A stretch of 64,000 nucleotides of DNA, taken from an uncultured Flavobacteriaceae bacterium. Lineage in GTDB: Bacteria; Bacteroidota; Bacteroidia; Flavobacteriales; Flavobacteriaceae. Below the pieces are notes generated by a model. That model was not told the origin of the DNA and ran no database searches. It saw nothing but the letters and a program-made list of their open reading frames with translations. Every line of letters begins with the position of its first letter. Positions within the stretch are counted from its first letter, which is position 1. The stretch is from contig CANMXP010000001.1 in assembly GCA_947501845.1 (NCBI GenBank), forward strand, positions 124,001-188,000, in the 5' to 3' direction. Below, in pieces: positions 52,505 to 61,962 of the stretch. Both the position numbers and the translations under genes were made by a program.

Positions 52505-53650
52505 TTATATAAAAATAACTTGTTGCCTGTTTCTTTTTCCAACAATTAAATATGTTTTTTGAGGTTTTGAAACCTCATATACCGTTACAGTATTAATGTT
52601 TTCCATGCTTGAATACAAGAAATCGAAAAATGGTTTTCTTAAAAAATGATAATTTTCTAAATTAATATCTAACACTGTAAAATTTTCAAGATTTGATTCG
52701 CTATCAAATTTTGATGTAGTATATTTTGCTAGAAAAGGTTTTGTTTTTTTACGTTTTGCTTTCCAAGCTTTATATTTCACATATGCTATTTTATATATCC
52801 CTTCTTTAATTAATACTTTAAGGTATTCAATGTTTGCCTGTATAATTGCAAAAAATGATTTCTTGGGATAAATAATTTGATGTTCGAAATTATATATATT
52901 GTTAGACCACTCACGCTTATAGCTTAAATCTCCCATGCCCATTTCATAAGCATTATGTCCATTTTCAATACACCATTCTAATTTTTTATAGATTTCAATA
53001 TTTCCTAAACTAAATTTACCGTAATCGATATCGTATGAAGACACAGAACTAAATAACTTTCCATTATAATGATTGCTTATAGATATGCATATGGGCTCTG
53101 TGTCATTTTTAATGACAAAAAGAGATGCCTTTTTTTCATTAATTAAATTAAAAAATATCTTATGGTAATGATCCCAGTTTAGAAGATTTTGACTGACGTC
53201 ATCTCTTTGTTTGAACCTGTTTATGATCATCTTTTTAAGCATGTGCATTAAAAGATCATAATCTGTTTGAGAAATATTTCCATAAAAAAACTGGTAACTA
53301 ATAGGGAAACATAGCTCTAATCTTTTGACTCTTTTAAGAATAGATTTAGCATTTTTTTTGAAGCGGAATTTCAAATATTCATCAACAGTGGCAAATCCAT
53401 CCAATAAAATGGTATACCCTTTAAAGAATTGAGTAACTTTCTTTATGCTAAAGAGTTTACTATCAATTTTCGGAACAATATAATTTGGCACAAAAAATAT
53501 AGAATTAATAACATCTAAGTTTTTGTCTACATCATAATTAGAGTTAACAAAAGATTTTTGATCTTGAGCATACAAAACCTCCGAAAAAGTATCTGGGATG
53601 TTACTTTTTTCATAATATTCAAAAAAGAAATCGCTATTTTTTTTAGTCAT
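52505..53650 (-). CDS. GNAT-like acyltransferase (CelD/BcsL-like), 381 aa
   Basis: A 381-residue protein. The second half contains FVIKNDTEPICISISNHYNGKLF and SSYDIDYGKFSLGNIEIYKKLEWCIENGHNAYEMGMGDLSYKREW (about 236-280), which fit the PF13480-type GNAT domain found in polysaccharide clusters. In that fold LG-x-ie-x-k-x-lew is the usual acyl-donor-binding helix. N-terminal 100 residues are not assigned. Its sequence is not close to the FemAB-like pair, so it represents a third acyltransferase type. Thirty bases upstream lies the fusion gene. Confidence 0.72.
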   Translation of the reverse strand: MTKKNSDFFFEYYEKSNIPDTFSEVLYAQDQKSFVNSNYDVDKNLDVINSIFFVPNYIVPKIDSKLFSIKKVTQFFKGYTILLDGFATVDEYLKFRFKKNAKSILKRVKRLELCFPISYQFFYGNISQTDYDLLMHMLKKMIINRFKQRDDVSQNLLNWDHYHKIFFNLINEKKASLFVIKNDTEPICISISNHYNGKLFSSVSSYDIDYGKFSLGNIEIYKKLEWCIENGHNAYEMGMGDLSYKREWSNNIYNFEHQIIYPKKSFFAIIQANIEYLKVLIKEGIYKIAYVKYKAWKAKRKKTKPFLAKYTTSKFDSESNLENFTVLDINLENYHFLRKPFFDFLYSSMENINTVTVYEVSKPQKTYLIVGKRNRQQVIFI

Positions 53651-53679
53651 TATGGGGGAGGCTAGGGCTTTTATATATT

Positions 53680-56340
53680 TTATCTATTATTAAATCGGTA
53701 TAATGGAAAAAAGTAATTTTTTAATTCCTCTTCATGGATATTGGCATAATCTTCCATATGATTTTCACAGAGTTTGTCATAGGCTTTATAATCAATTATT
53801 TTCCTACCAGTATAAAATGTTACATCTTCGTCTTTAGGGAAAAGTGCTTTTTTACTCTTATATAGTCCGTCATTATTTTTCAACCCTCCACCGAGTACAT
53901 AATGTTGAAAATTATTTTCGATAGCCCATTTAATAATTTCTACTCTTAAAAAATCATTGGGTCTCTGATTATAGTAATTAGAGTCTGTTCCTCCTAAAAA
54001 GGCAAAGAATGTAGTGCCATTTTTTATGATGAGTTCAGCAGAAACAGGGGAGTCTCCCTGATAGGCGATTGCAATAGCGAACTCATCTATATTGTTAAGA
54101 ATTAAATTCTTAAAATATTTTAAAGAGAAAAAGTATACTTTTTTGGCATTATGCCTAATCATGGTTTCGGTATAAATGTCGAAAAAAAGCTTGATTATAT
54201 CCTCATTAATATCACTATTATCAAAAATTTTTATACTTAATTTAAAAGAAACAGCTTTACGGTAATTATTTCTTACTTTGGATGAAAACGCATCCCACTG
54301 TTTTTCAAAATTATTATAAAGCTGTCCCTTTACGTTCGAAAGTGAATTTATCAATAACCCTGTATAGCCCAGATAATTTTTGTTTAAGCTAAATCTAATA
54401 AACTCGGTAATGATATTATTCTTTTTGTACCAATTATCTACAGCTTTCCAGAACTCTTTTAAATCTAATTCAGTCGCATCATCATATAGTGGTCCACTAT
54501 ACCCATAAGGTGTGATAGCATCAAAGCATTTTAAATTAGCACTTTTCGATTTCACTCTTCTTAATATAATGGGCATTAATATTTTAGGATAACCATTAAC
54601 TTCAAATAGAAAATATTTTAAGTTACTTTTCTTTTTTTCAAAATACTTTAAATGGTCATAAGCATAGTAAATATTATTTTTCCAATTTTCCTTTAATAAT
54701 TTTTTATACTTAATGATATCTAAATCATTATCTAAATTATTAACTACTAATTTATAATCTTCTGGTTTGTAATTATCGGATTTGAATAAGTCATCAGCTA
54801 TAATTTTTGATAAAACTTTAGACAGCCATATAATTCTTCCACAGTGCTCGACGTGCCATACGGGTCTTTTTTCTATGACATTTCCTGCTAACATAGGCCC
54901 CATAATGTAGAGACCTTTACTAGCTTCTAGCGAATCACTTACATGGAATCCAATTTTAGATTCATTAGGAATACAATACCCTTTTTTTATTAAATTTTGA
55001 TGTATTGCTGGTATGTCATCATGGTCTAAATTTTTGCTTCCAACACAATTAATAACCAAATGAAAATGCTTACTATGTGTTTTTTCCTTTTTTGAGGATG
55101 TATCGAGATATTTTAAGCTATAATTACCGTTAACGTCTGATTCTAAATCATTGAAACGACCTTGTATATGTTCAAATCTATTTTCTTTTTCTAAGCCTGT
55201 TATAACATTTGAATAGTGTAATCCTGCACAACGTTGTCTTCTTCCTATTTGATTACCATATTTACAAGCAAATTCTTTAAGTTCTTTTGAGCTGAGGGTT
55301 TCAAGTAAGACACCAAAATATTTTGAAATTATTTCAACTGTAGATGCTGCACCCAAATTAATTTGGTCGGCAGAATCCAGATCTTTGAAGGTTGCCTCAG
55401 CTATCGATTTAGCCGTTATTTTTTTCTCTTTCCTTAATTTATTTAAATGAGTTGGAACAAACTCTTTCTGTTTTTCTACATCAATTACAGCATCAGGAAC
55501 TGTACCGTGAGTTGAAAGGAAAGTGAAGTTAGTTTTATTATGTTTATTTTTTGTATAATCATTTAGCTTATAGATTAATTCTAATGCACTAGCATTAGCG
55601 CCAACAATTAGTACATTTGTTACTTCTCCGTTTCTGTTGTTGATAAAGTTGTCTGTTTTTTCTAAAATAACCCTTAATTCTGGTTTATAGGGGTTGTTTA
55701 CAAACATCAAGTTTTTCTCTTCAACGAGGTACTTGTTTTTCCAAAGGTAATTTATTGGCAACGAGCCCACAGATAAAACTACTTTTTTAGAGCCTATTTC
55801 TGTACCGTTCTCTAAAAATATTTTATAGTTGGATTGGTTTTTATCAAGATCTATTACTTCTCCAGTAACAAAATTAACATCAATAAGTCCTTTTTCTGTA
55901 AGTTCTTTTATTTTATTGTTAACTCTTAAATTAATATAGCAGCCAAAAAAGCGTCGCGGGATAAAAAGGTCTTCCCAGTTATTATTGCTAATCTTCTCTT
56001 CGTTGTCTAAGAGCCATTTTTTAGATAATGCGCCTCCTTCTTTTTCAAATTCGTCTAAAAGCCAAGTCTTATTTTTATTGAGCCACTTTATAAACAAACC
56101 AAGTTCTGGTTCTATTAAAAAATTCCTCAAAGAAGTTATTAAAAGGGTAGAGAAACCAGACCTCGTACCGTATGGAATGCCAAGGTTGAATTCAGAATAT
56201 TTTTCAATAATGTTAATAGATATTTTGCTACCAACATGAGCTTCATTATTGATTTGATCTAAAAAATTTATAATACTAAAAGAGGTTGAAATCCCAGAAC
56301 CAATAAATGAAATATCTGATATTTTTTTATGTGTTTCCAA
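53680..56340 (-). CDS. FAD/NAD(P)-binding enzyme fused to a FemAB/GNAT-like domain
   Basis: An 886-residue two-part protein. Residues 1 to about 520 look like the FAD-NAD(P)-binding family PF13454. They have a dinucleotide loop SFIGSGISTSFSIINFL (about 11-27), a second nucleotide loop NVLIVGANASALELIYKL (about 242-259), PSTVEI-type and GRRQRCAGLHYSN segments, and VINCVGSKNLDHDD. Residues about 530-886 form a FemAB-like domain homologous to the whole gene at 51411. The junction lies near KYKKLLKENWKNNIYYAYDHL. The fusion suggests that an oxidation or reduction step and an acyl transfer act on the same substrate. The next gene upstream ends seven bases before its start. Confidence 0.82.
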   Translation of the reverse strand: METHKKISDISFIGSGISTSFSIINFLDQINNEAHVGSKISINIIEKYSEFNLGIPYGTRSGFSTLLITSLRNFLIEPELGLFIKWLNKNKTWLLDEFEKEGGALSKKWLLDNEEKISNNNWEDLFIPRRFFGCYINLRVNNKIKELTEKGLIDVNFVTGEVIDLDKNQSNYKIFLENGTEIGSKKVVLSVGSLPINYLWKNKYLVEEKNLMFVNNPYKPELRVILEKTDNFINNRNGEVTNVLIVGANASALELIYKLNDYTKNKHNKTNFTFLSTHGTVPDAVIDVEKQKEFVPTHLNKLRKEKKITAKSIAEATFKDLDSADQINLGAASTVEIISKYFGVLLETLSSKELKEFACKYGNQIGRRQRCAGLHYSNVITGLEKENRFEHIQGRFNDLESDVNGNYSLKYLDTSSKKEKTHSKHFHLVINCVGSKNLDHDDIPAIHQNLIKKGYCIPNESKIGFHVSDSLEASKGLYIMGPMLAGNVIEKRPVWHVEHCGRIIWLSKVLSKIIADDLFKSDNYKPEDYKLVVNNLDNDLDIIKYKKLLKENWKNNIYYAYDHLKYFEKKKSNLKYFLFEVNGYPKILMPIILRRVKSKSANLKCFDAITPYGYSGPLYDDATELDLKEFWKAVDNWYKKNNIITEFIRFSLNKNYLGYTGLLINSLSNVKGQLYNNFEKQWDAFSSKVRNNYRKAVSFKLSIKIFDNSDINEDIIKLFFDIYTETMIRHNAKKVYFFSLKYFKNLILNNIDEFAIAIAYQGDSPVSAELIIKNGTTFFAFLGGTDSNYYNQRPNDFLRVEIIKWAIENNFQHYVLGGGLKNNDGLYKSKKALFPKDEDVTFYTGRKIIDYKAYDKLCENHMEDYANIHEEELKNYFFPLYRFNNR

Positions 56341-56347
56341 CTTAATT

Positions 56348-56971
56348 CTATTTTTTAGTTTTTATTACTTTTCCTGGATTTCCAACGACAGTTGAATAAT
56401 CAGGTACATCTTTTAATACAATAGTTCCAGCACCAATAGTACACCATTTACCAATTTTTACTTTTGGTATGACTACAGCACCAACACCTACATGAGATCC
56501 TTCTCCAACTTCTACATGACCACATAAGGCTGCTTTAGGAGAGATATGGGCATAATCGCCAATAACGTTATCATGATCAACACTTGCCCCAGTGTTTATA
56601 ATGACATGTTTTCCGATAGAAGTATTGGGTTGAATAATAGCACCTGCGAATACTACGGTACCGTCACCAATTTTTGCTGTTTTTGAAATAATAGCCGATT
56701 GGTGAATCGCTTTCTCATAAGTACAGTTTAAAAAACCAGCAATTTCTGCACGCTCCGCATTTATTCCTACAGCTATAATTACAGGATCTCCATCATGAGG
56801 GAAAGCGTTTAGGTTTTTTCTAGCCCCTCCAGCTACATTTTTAGAGGCATGATGAACACCTTCTGGTTTGTCATCAAAAGTTTCAGTAACTACATAATTG
56901 TTAATTTCTAAAACTTCTTTTATTACTTGAGAGTGACCACCAGCACCATATATTCTTACTTTATTTTTCAT
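56348..56971 (-). CDS. PglD/NeuD-like sugar acyltransferase, left-handed beta-helix
   Basis: A 207-residue protein. N-terminal Rossmann-like part KVRIYGAGGHSQVIKEVLEINNY, then hexapeptide repeats (about 95-200). The catalytic histidine of PglD-like enzymes is in TGASVDHDNVIGDYAHISP, and the ending STVVGNPGKVIK is typical. PglD N-acetylates the 4-amino group of UDP-4-amino sugars in bacillosamine synthesis. The adjacent PglC-like gene (57005) strengthens that reading. Whether it transfers acetyl or another acyl group is not shown by sequence. Confidence 0.87.
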   Translation of the reverse strand: MKNKVRIYGAGGHSQVIKEVLEINNYVVTETFDDKPEGVHHASKNVAGGARKNLNAFPHDGDPVIIAVGINAERAEIAGFLNCTYEKAIHQSAIISKTAKIGDGTVVFAGAIIQPNTSIGKHVIINTGASVDHDNVIGDYAHISPKAALCGHVEVGEGSHVGVGAVVIPKVKIGKWCTIGAGTIVLKDVPDYSTVVGNPGKVIKTKK

Positions 56972-57004
56972 TTTATAGGTTGATTCTTTTAAATATTTTT
57001 ATCC

Positions 57005-57607
57005 TTAATTACCTTTCCATGTAGGCATAGTCATATTTTCATTAGTATTAACGCCGTCTTTTTTAATAACCTTGAGAACTGTTAGAAAAAAAATTTTCAC
57101 GTCTAAGCTTAAGCTTAAATTCTTTACATACCATACATCATATTCGAATTTTTGATTCCAACTCAAGGCGTTTCTTCCTTTTACTTGTGCCCATCCGGTA
57201 ATACCTGGTCTTACATGGTGTCTTGTCTTTTGAACATCGTCATATAATGGTAAATATTCAACTAACAAAGGCCTGGGGCCAATAATACTCATATCGCCCT
57301 TTAAAACATTCACAAGCTGTAAAACTTCATCTAAAGAATATTTTCTTATAAAGGCTCCTGCTTTTGTGACACGTGAAAGACTATGGACTTCGTTTTTAGC
57401 GTTTGGATTTAAATCTCTCATCGTTTTAAACTTAATAATCTTAAAAAGCTTTCCGTGTTTACCTGGTCTCGACTGTAAAAAAAACGGTTTACCATTATTA
57501 GTAAAAATTAATATGATGATAATGATTAAAATCAGTGGTGATAAAATGACCAAGCCTATTACTGAAATTAAAAAGTCCAGAAAATGTTTAAAAAATAATG
57601 AGTACAT
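57005..57607 (-). CDS. Initiating sugar-phosphate transferase, PglC-like
   Basis: A 200-residue monotopic phosphoglycosyl transferase. The re-entrant membrane helix is at about 9-33 (FLDFLISVIGLVILSPLILI), followed by GKPFFLQSRPGKHGKLFKIIKFKTM. The catalytic Asp-Glu pair is in KYSLDEVLQLVNVLKGDMSIIGPRPLL, and [15 protein letters not shown] is fully typical. It transfers a sugar-1-phosphate from a UDP-sugar to undecaprenyl phosphate, starting a lipid-linked glycan. The small size matches PglC (about 200 aa). A close paralogue is at 61218. Confidence 0.92.
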   Translation of the reverse strand: MYSLFFKHFLDFLISVIGLVILSPLILIIIIILIFTNNGKPFFLQSRPGKHGKLFKIIKFKTMRDLNPNAKNEVHSLSRVTKAGAFIRKYSLDEVLQLVNVLKGDMSIIGPRPLLVEYLPLYDDVQKTRHHVRPGITGWAQVKGRNALSWNQKFEYDVWYVKNLSLSLDVKIFFLTVLKVIKKDGVNTNENMTMPTWKGN

Positions 57608-57637
57608 TAAATAATTCTTATTTGTTTAAGAAACATA

Positions 57638-58306
57638 TTATTTTGCTAAATATGGTTCTCCTATTTGTCTATCCCTAATCTTTTTTCCTGGTATGCCATA
57701 TACCAAAAGGTTGTTTCCTACATCTTCCAAAATCAAAGTGCCAGCACCAATAATGGTATGCTTCCCTATTTTTATATCTTGAATAATCGAAGTGCCTATA
57801 GACACTGCCGAAAATTCACCTATGCTAACATTTCCACCTATGGTTGCATTGGGAGCCAAACTGGAAAAGCTATCCATGACACTGTCATGTCCTAAAGATG
57901 ATTTTGTATTTAATATACAAAATGGGGCTATTTTAGCTTCAGCATTTACTATCGCCCCAGCCATTATAACGACACCAGGTTCTATTTTTAAACCGTTACA
58001 TAAAACTGCATTTGGATGTACAGCTGGTAAAAACTTAAATTCTGGTGCAACCTTTTTAATCGTATCCCTCACTTTATTCCTTGACCAATTATCTCCAATC
58101 GCGATAACGCCTCCAACAATGTTTTCCTTTTCTATCAATTCTGGTATTAAATCTTCTTTTCCTAAAATGGTGTAACCCATTATTTTTTGATTAGCATTTT
58201 TGTAAGAGTCAATAAGTCCAACAATTTGATATTCATTTCGCTTTTCAATAATATCAATTATAACTTTTGCATGACCTGATGCTCCAATAATTACTATTTT
58301 TTTCAC
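57638..58306 (-). CDS. Second PglD/NeuD-like sugar acyltransferase
   Basis: A 222-residue protein with the same plan as the gene at 56348: Rossmann part KKIVIIGASGHAKVIIDIIEKRNEY, hexapeptide repeats from about 90, likely catalytic histidine in TKSSLGHDSVMDSFSSLAP and the ending LLVYGIPGKKIRDRQ. It differs from the other copy by roughly half its residues, so it probably has a different substrate or acyl group. It lies between the carrier-protein gene and the PglC-like gene, which suggests the acyl donor might be an ACP-bound group instead of acetyl-CoA. That is an inference. Confidence 0.85.
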   Translation of the reverse strand: MKKIVIIGASGHAKVIIDIIEKRNEYQIVGLIDSYKNANQKIMGYTILGKEDLIPELIEKENIVGGVIAIGDNWSRNKVRDTIKKVAPEFKFLPAVHPNAVLCNGLKIEPGVVIMAGAIVNAEAKIAPFCILNTKSSLGHDSVMDSFSSLAPNATIGGNVSIGEFSAVSIGTSIIQDIKIGKHTIIGAGTLILEDVGNNLLVYGIPGKKIRDRQIGEPYLAK

Positions 58307-58348
58307 CTTTATTATTTTTTTGGGGAGTTTTAATAATGATGAAAGTTA

Positions 58349-58597
58349 CTAATTTATTGACAATTCTGTTTCAATGCAGTTTAATAGATCCCCAACACTG
58401 TTCATATTCATTAGGTCCATTAACTTAAATTTAATATCAAAAGTTTTTTCAATCTCAGTAATAATAATCATATGCGTGATTGATTCCCAACCATCAACAT
58501 CTTCTGCCGTTGTTGCATTTGTAAGCTCAAAATTATTGTGCTCTAAAACACCTGAAAATACTTTGCTGACTTTTGTTAAAATTTCTTCTCTACTCAT
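58349..58597 (-). CDS. Acyl/peptidyl carrier protein
   Basis: An 82-residue four-helix carrier protein. The phosphopantetheine site is in DVDGWESITHMIIITEIEK, Ser39, with the typical hydrophobic residues following; the sequence DGWESITHM deviates from the classic DSLD/GGxS motifs but is common in carriers of stand-alone systems. FDIKFKLMDLMNMNSVGDLLNCIE matches helix III-IV. Its start is four bases from the stop of the adenylating enzyme, so the two are surely a pair, like DltA and DltC. Sharing with fatty-acid synthesis is unlikely because the surface charge and motif differ from AcpP. Confidence 0.88.
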   Translation of the reverse strand: MSREEILTKVSKVFSGVLEHNNFELTNATTAEDVDGWESITHMIIITEIEKTFDIKFKLMDLMNMNSVGDLLNCIETELSIN

Positions 58598-58601
58598 AGT
58601 T

Positions 58602-60098
58602 CTATTTTATATCGAAATGTTTTTTTAGTTCTTTTCTATTAATTTTGCCATTAATACTGTGTGGAAAATCTTTTATGAATCTAACATGCATCGGAATCAT
58701 ATAATTTGGCATTTTGGTTTTCATATAATCAAAAATATATGAGGTCTCAAAAGGCTCAGATTCAATAGCCAATCCTAGTTCAGCATTACCAAGTTTATTA
58801 TTAATATCTAATGCAACGATATTAACCTTTTTCTCAGATTTTGATTTGGCATGAAATTCAATTTCTGATAATTCTACACGATATCCCCTGATTTTTACCT
58901 GAAAATCAGCCCTGCCCACATAAAGAAAATCGTTGTCTTTATCCTTTATGCATAAATCTCCAGTTTTGTAATACCTTATATCTTTGCCGTTTTCGTTTCT
59001 AACAAAGAAACTTTGTTTATTTTTTTCTTCATTTTTCCAATACCCGGGTGTTATTTGTGGTCCTCCTAAGCAAAGCTCTCCTGTTTCACCTATAGAAACC
59101 TCCTCATTGTTTTCATTTACAACTAGGTATAATGTGTCTTTTTGCGGTGTCCCAATGGCAATTATGCCATTATAGGCTTTTGTATGCGTGTCTTTATGGT
59201 ATGGATAAAAACCACTATAAACAGTAAACTCTGTTGGTCCGTAATAGTTAAATATTTTACAGTTTGGTAAACACTCGCTCCATTCTTTTGCTATATCACT
59301 ATGCAAAGCGCCACCTCCAAAACTACAGTACCTTACAGATTCTTCATTAATTTCTGGAAAATAAGGACGCAAATAATTAATTATTGATGGCACCATAGTT
59401 AGAACTGTTAGTGCTTTCTCCTTAATGAGTTTGAAAATATAAAAATATTTTATTGTTCCTTTTGGTATGGTATACATGCAGGATCCTGCTAACAAAGGAA
59501 ACAAATAGGTTACAACAGAAAAATCGAATGTTAATTCGAACATCTGAAGACATCTGTCTGTATTATTTAGATTGAATTCTGGCTCTGCGTCTATGGCATT
59601 TACCAAAGCTTGTATATTATTAAATGTAATAGGAACGCCTTTTGGTACACCTGTTGTACCTGAAGTGAATAAAATATATGCTAAATGCTCTCCTGAAAAA
59701 TCTTTTGGACTTAGGCTAGGGTGCAGGTCTTCTAAAATGTTTGAATTAATGACTTTGTAATCATTATAAATTGACTCTTTTGAAGAGTCAATAACATGCT
59801 CGGTTTTTGTTAATTCAAAAATATGATGGTTTCTATCTAAAGGCGTTTCTGGGTTTACAGGCACATAGGCTTTTCCTTCTAACCAAAGCGCAATAATGCT
59901 GGCATATGTTTGAATATCATCATTTGTAACTAAGCCAATTAACTTTTCGTCTTCTTCAATAGTGTTTACAATAGCTTGCCTGATTTTTCTAACTTCAATT
60001 TCAAAATCTTTATACGTAAAATAAACATTGCTAATACAAAGTGAATTATGCTCCGCATTTTTTTCTATCGATTTCTGTATGTTTTTTATAAAATCCAT
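58602..60098 (-). CDS. Stand-alone amino-acid-type adenylating enzyme (DltA-like / NRPS A domain)
   Basis: A 498-residue ANL-superfamily enzyme with the motifs of amino-acid adenylation domains: A3 YILFTSGTTGVPKG (141-154), A5 NYYGPTE (284-290), A7 YKTGDL (377-382), A8 GRADFQVKIRGYRVELSEIE (395-414) and A10 NGKINRKE with Lys485. The A4-region Asp that binds an alpha-amino group is present (FELTFDFS, Asp192), which favours an amino-acid substrate over a fatty acid. Size and partner carrier gene match DltA (about 500 aa). The substrate pocket could not be decoded by eye. It would activate the acid with ATP and load it on the carrier at 58349. Confidence 0.88.
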   Translation of the reverse strand: MDFIKNIQKSIEKNAEHNSLCISNVYFTYKDFEIEVRKIRQAIVNTIEEDEKLIGLVTNDDIQTYASIIALWLEGKAYVPVNPETPLDRNHHIFELTKTEHVIDSSKESIYNDYKVINSNILEDLHPSLSPKDFSGEHLAYILFTSGTTGVPKGVPITFNNIQALVNAIDAEPEFNLNNTDRCLQMFELTFDFSVVTYLFPLLAGSCMYTIPKGTIKYFYIFKLIKEKALTVLTMVPSIINYLRPYFPEINEESVRYCSFGGGALHSDIAKEWSECLPNCKIFNYYGPTEFTVYSGFYPYHKDTHTKAYNGIIAIGTPQKDTLYLVVNENNEEVSIGETGELCLGGPQITPGYWKNEEKNKQSFFVRNENGKDIRYYKTGDLCIKDKDNDFLYVGRADFQVKIRGYRVELSEIEFHAKSKSEKKVNIVALDINNKLGNAELGLAIESEPFETSYIFDYMKTKMPNYMIPMHVRFIKDFPHSINGKINRKELKKHFDIK

Positions 60099-60116
60099 TG
60101 TTATTTAGTCAAATTA

Positions 60117-61208
60117 TTAATAAAAATGACCGTCTCTATTATGTAATTCAACATCTTTTAAGCTTAAATTGTTATGCGCTAAACCTTTTTTCTCCGATTT
60201 ATGTGTAAAGACCGTAAAGAACCTTTTTTGTATGTTCTCTGTTAGTTTTGTGTCATCGGTAAATATAAATTTTGCTCTTTTATTAATGAAGTTTTCAATA
60301 AGCACATCCACACATAAATCGTAATACTCTTCTTTTTCTACTAAAAAATACTTGACATTAAATTCATTATAATTTATAATAAAAGATATAAAACCTATTG
60401 TTTTTTCGTCTTTTAAAATTTTCAAACTGTATCCGTAGATATTATTACTAGTTCCTGTTTCAAGGGATTTATATCGTTGCTTAGCAGGAACGACTAGCTG
60501 TGTAAATTGTTTATTATCTATTTGCCAGCTTATATAGTCTTTAGACTTTACTATTAAGTCATTTTTACATAATGGCTCGATAAAATCCCAGGCTTCATCA
60601 TCTAATTCATTTATATAATCATAGAAAAGGTCTTTCGTTCTTCGCTTTAGTTTATTATAATTTATCTTATTAATTATCGACGCTATGACATAATCAAATT
60701 TATCGAGGAAATAACGAAATGGTTTTAAAAATTTAAATCTCCCAACCAACATGGACGGATCTACACTTAAAAAAATAGTATATCTTAATCTCGTTGCTAT
60801 GACGGAAAAAGGCTGCTTGCTGTAAAAATCGGCAATATGCTCAGCATAAGATTTAATTAATATATTGTTGTCTGCTAGTTTTAACGCTTCATAAAATGTA
60901 TATGTGCCCAGAACTGTATTTTCATATTTAGGGTCAACCCACCATGAAATCATCCAATATACTTTTTTAGACTCATCGTTTTTTAAATTCAATAAATCTG
61001 GAATCATATAAATAAATGAAATCATTTTTTGGTCTTCCAGAGTTATTATACAGCAATAATCGTCATCTTCAATCCTAGAATTAGACAAAAGCCAAGAAGC
61101 TTTGCTTTTGGGCAAAGGAGCAAAACCTTTTTTCCAATAGGTGTTTTGTTCAATGCTATCACGCAGCATTTTTTTTGTAATCCCTAAGACTTTTAAATCT
61201 TTACTCAT
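60117..61208 (-). CDS. Putative GNAT-like acyltransferase, 363 aa
   Basis: A 363-residue soluble protein. It opens VLGITKKMLRDSIEQNTYWKKGFAPLPKSKASWLLSNSRI. A first GNAT-like half has VYWMISWWVDPKYENTVLGTYTFYEALKLA (about 82-111, beta4 and the following helix of the fold), and a second half has IYGYSLKILKDEKTIGFISFIINYNEFNVKYFLVEKEEY. The two halves suggest a tandem GNAT. It lies directly upstream of the adenylating enzyme (18 bases) and after the second PglC-like gene (nine bases). A role in passing the carrier-bound group to the sugar is plausible; no family name is certain. Confidence 0.65.
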   Translation of the reverse strand: MSKDLKVLGITKKMLRDSIEQNTYWKKGFAPLPKSKASWLLSNSRIEDDDYCCIITLEDQKMISFIYMIPDLLNLKNDESKKVYWMISWWVDPKYENTVLGTYTFYEALKLADNNILIKSYAEHIADFYSKQPFSVIATRLRYTIFLSVDPSMLVGRFKFLKPFRYFLDKFDYVIASIINKINYNKLKRRTKDLFYDYINELDDEAWDFIEPLCKNDLIVKSKDYISWQIDNKQFTQLVVPAKQRYKSLETGTSNNIYGYSLKILKDEKTIGFISFIINYNEFNVKYFLVEKEEYYDLCVDVLIENFINKRAKFIFTDDTKLTENIQKRFFTVFTHKSEKKGLAHNNLSLKDVELHNRDGHFY

Positions 61209-61217
61209 TGTTAAATA

Positions 61218-61823
61218 CTAATTCTTTCCATTAAAATATTCGGATGTTAACTCGTTAGATAAATTCACATCTTTTTTTTGTAAAACCTTGAGAATTGTTA
61301 ATCCGATTATTTTTAAATCCAATAAAAAACTCATGTTTTCGACATACCAAACATCTAGTTCAAATTTCTTATTCCATGTTATTGAATTTCTTCCGTTTAC
61401 TTGTGCCCAACCAGTAATACCTGGTTTTACGTCATGTCTTTTTTTTTGAGTTTCGTTATAAACAGGTAAATACTCAATAATAAGTGGGCGAGGGCCTACT
61501 AATGACATATCTCCAATTAACACATTAAAAAGTTGAGGAATCTCATCCAGTGAATATTTTCTAACAAACTGCCCTGCAGCTGTGATACGGTCTTTATCGG
61601 GTAACAAATTGCCTTCTTTGTCTCTTAAGTTATTCATTGTCTTAAACTTAACAATTTTGAATATCTTTTCTTTTTTGCCTGGTCTTTTTTGAAAGAAAAA
61701 AGGAGTCCCTTTATTGGAAACCATTAGAAAAAAAGCAACAATTATTATTAAAGGAGAAAATAGAATTAACCCTATAAAGGCAAAAAAGGAATCTAATAGT
61801 CGCTTAATTATTTTTTTATACAA
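61218..61823 (-). CDS. Second initiating sugar-phosphate transferase, PglC-like
   Basis: A 201-residue paralogue of the gene at 57005: membrane helix [25 protein letters not shown] (about 9-33), [52 protein letters not shown] and [15 protein letters not shown]. Both have all catalytic residues, so both should be active. Two initiating enzymes in one locus suggests two different glycan starts, or two related substrates. A 139-base gap upstream contains TATATTTG on the minus strand (61876-61883), a possible -7 box and the probable start of a sub-operon. Confidence 0.9.
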   Translation of the reverse strand: MYKKIIKRLLDSFFAFIGLILFSPLIIIVAFFLMVSNKGTPFFFQKRPGKKEKIFKIVKFKTMNNLRDKEGNLLPDKDRITAAGQFVRKYSLDEIPQLFNVLIGDMSLVGPRPLIIEYLPVYNETQKKRHDVKPGITGWAQVNGRNSITWNKKFELDVWYVENMSFLLDLKIIGLTILKVLQKKDVNLSNELTSEYFNGKN

Positions 61824-61962
61824 ACTCTACGGTTTACTTAAACTTATTTCTTTGCTGCTATTAATAATTCAATGTCAAATATATAATTATCTATAAGATT
61901 ATAGCTTTACAAATTGGTAAATCCGTTCTTCTATGTTGTTTTATCGGTAAGGTGTTTGTTTA

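Noticed and set aside
48999-60098. A true dlt operon (D-alanylation of teichoic acid)
   Set aside because: The MBOAT is AlgI-like and on the opposite strand, the organism is Gram-negative without teichoic acids, and the A-domain code could not be shown to be D-Ala. Only a functional analogy is claimed.
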